Assembly (NCBI GenBank): GCA_947446835.1
Contig: CANFHS010000073.1
Span: 1-10,321, forward strand
Direction: 5' to 3'
From: Bacteriovoracaceae bacterium
GTDB lineage: Bacteria; Bdellovibrionota; UBA1018
Length of the DNA: 10,321 nucleotides
In this document: piece by piece, positions 6,820 to 10,321 of the stretch
How the letters are laid out: every line of letters starts with the position of its first letter
Position numbering within the stretch: the stretch's first letter is position 1
Notes under the pieces: model-generated
What the model saw: only the letters and a program-made list of their open reading frames with translations
Databases searched by the model: none
What the model was told of the DNA's origin: nothing
Program-made: the position numbers and the translations under genes

Positions 6820-6862
6820 TTTATTCTCGCGCCTCAATCCAATCAACACTTCTTTCATTTTT

Positions 6863-6866
6863 GGAG
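6863..6866 (+). promoter_or_regulatory. Ribosome binding site of the azurin gene
   Basis: GGAG follows a run of five T and lies 8 nt before the ATG at 6875, which supports this start. Confidence 0.6.
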
Positions 6867-6874
6867 CTCTCCAC

Positions 6875-7393
6875 ATGACCAAAAAGTCCGTTCAGCTTGC
6901 CCTGATCCTCGCCACTCTGGCCCTGGCTTCGGCCTGCACCAAGAAATCCGAAGCCCCGGCTCCGGAAGCCTCGCCGGCCGCAGCTGCCGCCGCCGCCCCG
7001 GCCGCCGATCCCAACGCCAAGGCCGACGTGGAGCTGAACATCGGGTCCAAAGGCGACGAGATGGCCTTCGATGTGACCGAGCTGACCGTCAAGGCCGGCC
7101 AGATGGTCAAGCTGACCTTCAAGAACAACACCAAGAGCTCGGGCATGCAGCACAACTGGGTGCTCGTGAAGGCGGGCTCCGAAACCGAAGTGGCCAACGC
7201 GGGCATGCAGGCCAGCGAAGCCAACAACTGGGTGGCCGAAGGCCCGAACGTCATTGCCCACACCGCGCTGGCCAAGAACCCCGGCGACACCGTGAGCGTG
7301 GTGTTCAAGGCTCCGGAAGCCGGCAGCTACCCCTACATCTGCACCTTCCCTGGCCACTCGGTGGTCATGAAGGGCGTCCTGAAGGTCCAGTAA
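6875..7393 (+). CDS. azu: Azurin, predicted lipoprotein (type 1 blue copper protein)
   Basis: Azurins carry single electrons between periplasmic redox partners. The 172-residue protein begins with a lipoprotein signal peptide (hydrophobic ALILATLALASA, lipobox ASAC, acylated Cys C21). An Ala/Pro/Glu-rich linker (about 22-48) follows, then a cupredoxin domain of about 124 residues. The type 1 copper ligands are clear: H93 in GMQHNWVL, C156 in YICTFPG, H161, and M165 in MKG. The Cys-His-Met spacing (5 and 4) and the HNWVL and CTFPGH motifs are those of true azurin rather than plastocyanin. Residue +2 after the acylated Cys is Thr, not Asp, which by the E. coli rule favours the outer membrane. 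It resembles the lipid-modified azurin (Laz) of Neisseria in layout. The next gene starts 4 nt after the stop, so the two are probably co-transcribed. Its redox partners here are unknown; the CxxCH protein at 493 is one candidate. Confidence 0.95.
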   Translation: MTKKSVQLALILATLALASACTKKSEAPAPEASPAAAAAAAPAADPNAKADVELNIGSKGDEMAFDVTELTVKAGQMVKLTFKNNTKSSGMQHNWVLVKAGSETEVANAGMQASEANNWVAEGPNVIAHTALAKNPGDTVSVVFKAPEAGSYPYICTFPGHSVVMKGVLKVQ

Positions 7394-7397
7394 GCTC

Positions 7398-8264
7398 ATG
7401 AACCTGGGACTCCGCCACGCAGCCCTTTCGGTGCAGGACATCCGGCGCGCGCTGGATTTCTACTGCGGAGTCCTGGGCTTCGAGCCCTACCATGTCACCG
7501 ACGCGGACTGGGCCATGGTGTGCCGGAGCGGCACCACCCTGAGCTTTGTCCGCGTCGGTTCCAAGACTTCAGCCCAGGCCGACCCCGATGCGCCCGATTT
7601 CGGCTACGCACCGGGACAGGCCCGCGGCGTCCACCCGGGACACCTGGGCATTGTTTTCGACTGCCCCGAGGACGTCCAGGCCATCCGCGAAAAGCTGGTG
7701 GGCATCGGTCACCGGGTCGGCAGGATGGCCACCCATCGCGACGGCAGCATCGGCTTCTACCTGGCCGACCTGGACGGCAACGCGCTGGAGCTGATCTTCA
7801 TTCCCGCGCGCTCCTACCCCGCCCTTCCCGGCCCGAAGCCCGGCACCCACGCCGAGCTGCGCGCGCAATTGGAAGCCGCACCTGCCCACCAGGGCGCGGT
7901 GCTGCTCTGCCACGGCAGCCGCGACGCGCGCTGGCGCGAGCCCATGGAAGCACTGCTACGCGACTGCCGCCTGCACGCACCCCAGCTGGCCTGGGCGCTG
8001 GCTTACATGGAGTTCTGCGAACCCGGGCTCGAAGCCGCGCTCCAGACGCTCCTGGCTTCACGCCCGTGCACCCGCATCGAGGTCATCCCGGTGTTCCTGT
8101 CCTCGGGCGGGCACGTGCTGCACGACCTGCCGCACCTGCTGGACCGGGCACGCCAAGCCCACCCCGGAATCCAGTTCAGGATGGGAGAAGCGCTGGGAGA
8201 AAACGCGCTGGTCCGCGAAGCCCTGGTGCAGGCCGGCATCGCCCGCATCCTGACCCAGCCCTGA
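7398..8264 (+). CDS. Fusion of a VOC (glyoxalase/dioxygenase-fold) domain and a CbiX-type chelatase domain
   Basis: One unbroken 288-residue frame joins two unrelated domains. Residues 1-136 are a VOC domain: LRHAALSVQDIRRALDFYCGV, then GHLGIVFD, then DLDGNALELIF. Metal ligands H7, H82 and E131 are present. The fourth glyoxalase I ligand (Glu in strand LELT) is replaced in TLSFVRV, which leaves a 2-His-1-Glu set as in extradiol dioxygenases. After a Pro/Gly linker (about 138-164), residues 166-288 resemble small CbiX/SirB chelatases, which insert cobalt or iron into sirohydrochlorin: VLLCHGSRDARWREPM (H172), LAYMEFCEPGLEAAL and VIPVFLSSGGHVLHDLP (H239). The two His match the paired catalytic His of the family in position. 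No signal peptide is seen, so it is likely cytosolic. It lies 4 nt after azurin with only a weak, distant GAAGG upstream, which suggests translational coupling. Substrates are not known. It converges with the next gene, with 3 nt between stops. Confidence 0.85.
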   Translation: MNLGLRHAALSVQDIRRALDFYCGVLGFEPYHVTDADWAMVCRSGTTLSFVRVGSKTSAQADPDAPDFGYAPGQARGVHPGHLGIVFDCPEDVQAIREKLVGIGHRVGRMATHRDGSIGFYLADLDGNALELIFIPARSYPALPGPKPGTHAELRAQLEAAPAHQGAVLLCHGSRDARWREPMEALLRDCRLHAPQLAWALAYMEFCEPGLEAALQTLLASRPCTRIEVIPVFLSSGGHVLHDLPHLLDRARQAHPGIQFRMGEALGENALVREALVQAGIARILTQP

Positions 8265-8267
8265 GCT

Positions 8268-8930
8268 TCACTCCAGCCTGCGGCAGCCCTTCAGGTTGTC
8301 CAGTCGTTCCAGGGGATGGAACCTCATTCCGTCTTGGCGGCAGGAGGCTTCAAGCAGCCAGGGCTTGTCGTCCACCAGGACCACCACTTCCAAGTGGTGG
8401 TCGGGGCCTCCGAAAAAGCACAGGTCACCGGATTTCAGGCTCCCCGTCCCTACACGCTTGCCTCGGCTCCAGAGCTCCCGCGAGCTCCCCCCGACTTCGA
8501 GACCCAGGCACTTGCGCACCAGGTAGGTGGCAAAGCCTGGGCAGTCCTGCGCGTGGGCCTGGTAGGGGCATCCGTAGCCTTTCTTGCCGGCCCAGCATCG
8601 CGCGTGCTTCCGGAAGCAGGCCTCCACCGGGTTGGCCACGGCCGCAGGTTGGGAAACTGCTGGCTGTGCATCCATGCCGGGAGCCAGCACTTCGAATCCC
8701 ACCGACGCCTCGGCGTCCTCGCCGCAAAGGACGAGGTCATCGGGTGCCTGGGGTTCGGCCGCGAACAGCGCCTCGACTTCGTCCGCGCCCAACACGGAAT
8801 CCGCGGGCGCGCAGAGGGGTGCCACCGGAATTTCAGGAATTGCTTCTGGCGTCGTGGCGCGAGCGGAGTGCAAGCCCCCCAGTCCGCCCGTCAGCAACAC
8901 GATTCCAAAAAGCACCCTCGAAATCCCCAT
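8268..8930 (-). CDS. Secreted cysteine-rich NlpC/P60-like protein
   Basis: The 220-residue protein has a signal peptide (hydrophobic VLFGIVLLTGGLGGL, likely cleavage after SARA, residue 25). A low-complexity acidic and Ala/Pro-rich segment follows to about residue 100. The C-terminal 115 residues follow the NlpC/P60 cell-wall peptidase pattern: DCPGFATYLVRKCLG (candidate nucleophile C130), SLKSGDLCFFGG (165-175) and DHHLEVVVLVDD (candidate His H179). Two deviations stand out. The usual DCSGF is DCPGF, and the third polar active-site residue is not obvious (WLLEAS). Ten cysteines in the mature part suggest several disulfides. It may cut peptidoglycan cross-bridges or be a divergent, possibly inactive relative. 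The start has AAGGA 4 nt upstream. It is 80 nt downstream of the histidine kinase gene on the same strand and could share its transcript. Confidence 0.7.
   Translation of the reverse strand: MGISRVLFGIVLLTGGLGGLHSARATTPEAIPEIPVAPLCAPADSVLGADEVEALFAAEPQAPDDLVLCGEDAEASVGFEVLAPGMDAQPAVSQPAAVANPVEACFRKHARCWAGKKGYGCPYQAHAQDCPGFATYLVRKCLGLEVGGSSRELWSRGKRVGTGSLKSGDLCFFGGPDHHLEVVVLVDDKPWLLEASCRQDGMRFHPLERLDNLKGCRRLE
8379..8402. repeat. Perfect 11-bp inverted repeat with 2-nt centre inside the NlpC-like gene
   Basis: GACCACCACTT and AAGTGGTGGTC flank a CC centre. On the coding strand it spans codons for DHHLEVVV, including the presumed catalytic His. His CAC and Val GTG codons are mutual complements, so the protein sequence itself may produce it, but 11 perfect pairs exceed chance expectation for this window size. 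Confidence 0.6.
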
Positions 8931-9010
8931 GCAATCCTTAGTCTAGGGAACCCTTTGCGCCCTGAAAACTGCGTCACGAACGACACGGAAAACCCACCCG
9001 AAGAGGCTTC
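8931..9010 (-). other. 80-nt gap between the kinase and NlpC-like genes
   Basis: The gap holds AAGGA (8939-8935) as the ribosome binding site of the NlpC-like gene and a short AGGGTTCCCT palindrome (8945-8954). I see no clear terminator after the kinase stop and no well-placed promoter, so read-through from the kinase gene is possible. Confidence 0.4.
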
Positions 9011-10321
9011 TCAGAGGGGCACGCTGACCTCGAAGCAGGACCCTTGCCCCGCCTGGCTGGTCACCTCGATCTTGCCCTGGTGGGCCAGGACGATCTGGCG
9101 GGCCACGAAAAGCCCCAGCCCCATGCCCGGAAAGCTTCGCAAGGAGGCCGCCCTCTCGAAAGCCCCGAAGATGCGGGCCAGGTCTCCGGGCTCGATGCCG
9201 ATTCCCTGGTCCTCCACCCTCAAGATCCAGCGGCCCGCGTTCGCGTCTCGCCGCAGCGACACCCGGATCGGCCGACCTCGCCCGAACTTCGACGCGTTGC
9301 TGACCAGGTTCTGCACCACCTGCAGCAGCCGGTCCGGGTCCGCCTTGCCCAACACTCCCGGTTCGATCCGCCCTTCGAGGGCACAGCCCGCCTCCTCGAG
9401 CGAGGGCGCCAGCACGCTGAGCGCCTTCTGCACCAACGCGGAAACATCCACCTGTTCCCGGAACTCCAGATAAAGCCGCCCCGCCTGGATCCGCGACACG
9501 TCCAGAAGTTCCTCGATCAGGCCCGCCAACCTCAGGGATTCAGTCTCCAGATCGGACAAGAGCCCCAGCACCAGTTTCCGGGTGACCTCGGTGAGCCCCC
9601 CCACCTCGAGCCGCCGGCGGGCCAGCTGGGCGCCCAGGCTCAATGCGGTGACCGGGGTGCGGAGCTCGTGCGCGGTGATGGACAGGAACTCGTCTCGCTG
9701 GGCCAGCCCTTTCTCGGCCTCGCGCCGGGCGACGGTCTCCTCGACCAGCCGCAGTCGCTGGGTCTCCGCGGTCTTCCGGTCCGTGATGTCCTCCGAAATT
9801 CCCAGCAGGAAGGAGCGTCCGCCGTTCCGTGAAAAAACCGGAATCTTCTTGGTGCGCAGCCAGCGCTCCCCCAGGAGCCGGGTATGGATGCGCTCTTCGG
9901 GCACCAGCACGGGCTTCCGGGCTTCCAGCACCTGCTGGTCCGCCCGGACAAAGGCATCGGCCTCGTCCTTGGGAAAAAAATCATGATCCCCTTTTCCCAT
10001 CATCTTCTCGCGGCTGATGCCCAGCAGCTCTTCGCCCGCCCGGTTGAACCGCACGAACCTGAGGCCCGGAACACTCTTCACGAAGATCATGTCGGGAATG
10101 TTTTCGACCACGGCACTGAGGAACGCCTCGGAGCGCGTCAGATCCTCGGTGCGGTCATGGATCCGCCTCTCCAGGTCACCCTCCAGGCGGATCCGCTCCT
10201 GCTCGATGGCGCTGACCACAAAAGCCGTCAAACCCAGCACCATGAAACAGGACTGGTAGACAAAAAAGCGCACAGGTACCGGCTCGTCCGCGAAGGGGCC
10301 CCAGCCCCTCCAGGTCAGCCA
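9011..10321 (-). CDS. Membrane PAS sensor histidine kinase (C-terminal part, 5' end outside the window)
   Basis: 436 residues are visible and the frame is open to the right edge, so the start lies beyond it. In visible numbering, residues 1-40 look like the end of a membrane sensor: GWGPFADEPVPV followed by one helix to about 40, reminiscent of the last part of a MASE1 domain. A charged coiled-coil linker follows (41-65), then a PAS domain with PAC end (about 66-182: VENIPDMIFVKS to LLGISEDITDRK) and a second short coiled coil. The kinase core comprises the H-box FLSITAHELRTPVTAL (phospho-acceptor H218), N-box QNLVSNASKFG (N338, N342), G1 VEDQGIGI (D371) and G2 GMGLGLF (399-405). All catalytic boxes look intact. 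It ends right after the ATPase domain with no receiver domain, and no response regulator gene is in the window. Signal and target are unknown. Confidence 0.9.
   Translation of the reverse strand, partial: WLTWRGWGPFADEPVPVRFFVYQSCFMVLGLTAFVVSAIEQERIRLEGDLERRIHDRTEDLTRSEAFLSAVVENIPDMIFVKSVPGLRFVRFNRAGEELLGISREKMMGKGDHDFFPKDEADAFVRADQQVLEARKPVLVPEERIHTRLLGERWLRTKKIPVFSRNGGRSFLLGISEDITDRKTAETQRLRLVEETVARREAEKGLAQRDEFLSITAHELRTPVTALSLGAQLARRRLEVGGLTEVTRKLVLGLLSDLETESLRLAGLIEELLDVSRIQAGRLYLEFREQVDVSALVQKALSVLAPSLEEAGCALEGRIEPGVLGKADPDRLLQVVQNLVSNASKFGRGRPIRVSLRRDANAGRWILRVEDQGIGIEPGDLARIFGAFERAASLRSFPGMGLGLFVARQIVLAHQGKIEVTSQAGQGSCFEVSVPL

Larger units (their letters stand above)
6542..6874. promoter_or_regulatory. 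333-bp divergent intergenic region
   Basis: This is the only gap above 300 bp. The left third (about 6542-6660) is AT-rich and likely holds the divergent promoters. The right two thirds return to high GC and hold hairpins 2 and 3. No convincing protein is encoded: the one long frame entering it (from 6652) runs out of phase through the azurin gene. No tRNA fold and no riboswitch that I recognise is present. Confidence 0.6.

Noticed and set aside
6671..6826. Cobalamin riboswitch upstream of the chelatase operon
   Set aside because: I looked for the B12-box and the conserved GCCACTG-type core on the plus strand and did not find them; the GGGAAGTCGG at 6781 is only a superficial likeness.
6652..7401. 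249-residue plus-strand frame across the intergenic region and azurin
   Set aside because: It runs through azurin out of phase, lacks any motif or ribosome binding site, and azurin is unmistakable.
7520..8941. 473-residue plus-strand frame over the VOC-CbiX and NlpC-like genes
   Set aside because: Pro/Arg-rich shadow of two supported genes on different strands.
8941..8970. TTTTCA-N17-TAGACT as a promoter for the NlpC-like gene
   Set aside because: It would start transcription almost at the ATG and leave out the AAGGA ribosome binding site, so it is unlikely to be used.
8985..9013. GAAG-CCT-CTTC followed by GGGTGGGTTTT after the kinase stop, as a terminator
   Set aside because: The stem is only 4 bp with a 3-nt loop and does not adjoin the T-run, so it does not meet the usual pattern.
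10271..10273. GTG as the start of the histidine kinase, giving 420 residues
   Set aside because: The frame stays open for 16 more codons to the window edge and those residues look like the end of a membrane sensor domain, so the true start is outside.

Overview
The window is GC-rich bacterial chromosome, tightly packed with genes. It has nine protein genes, two of them cut by the window edges, and no tRNA, rRNA, CRISPR array, IS element or phage gene that I can see. Strong AAGGAG-type ribosome binding sites, lipoprotein and Sec signal peptides, a c-type heme motif and an azurin point to a Gram-negative, respiring bacterium. The SdhA/B/C set is of the B type (one di-heme membrane subunit). From remembered family resemblance, the SdhA would suit a Bdellovibrionota or other former deltaproteobacterial lineage, but this placement is weak and needs a tree.

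Layout from left to right: (a) 1-412, minus strand, the start of an exported protein that looks like an outer-membrane beta-barrel; (b) 413-492, a divergent intergenic region; (c) 493-2130, plus strand, a secreted protein with one CTGCH heme-attachment motif, whose stop codon overlaps the stop codon of the convergent sdhB; (d) 6541-2127, minus strand, a respiratory cluster in the order long-chain polyprenyl diphosphate synthase, sdhC, sdhA, sdhB, with ATGA overlaps at sdhC/sdhA and sdhA/sdhB; (e) 6542-6874, an unusually AT-rich then hairpin-rich intergenic region that carries the divergent control signals; (f) 6875-8264, plus strand, a lipid-anchored azurin followed 4 nt later by a protein that fuses a VOC/glyoxalase-type domain to a CbiX-type chelatase domain; (g) 8930-8268, minus strand, a secreted cysteine-rich NlpC/P60-like protein; (h) 10321-9011, minus strand, a membrane PAS sensor histidine kinase that runs off the right edge.

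The common theme is electron transport at the envelope. The prenyl synthase would make the quinone side chain, succinate dehydrogenase would reduce that quinone, and azurin and the CxxCH protein are possible periplasmic or surface electron carriers. The CbiX domain suggests a link to siroheme or cobalamin metal insertion, although its pairing with azurin is unexplained. The most unusual items are the VOC-CbiX fusion and the 200-nt region with three successive hairpins upstream of the azurin gene. I did not find a complete unknown defence or mobile system here.
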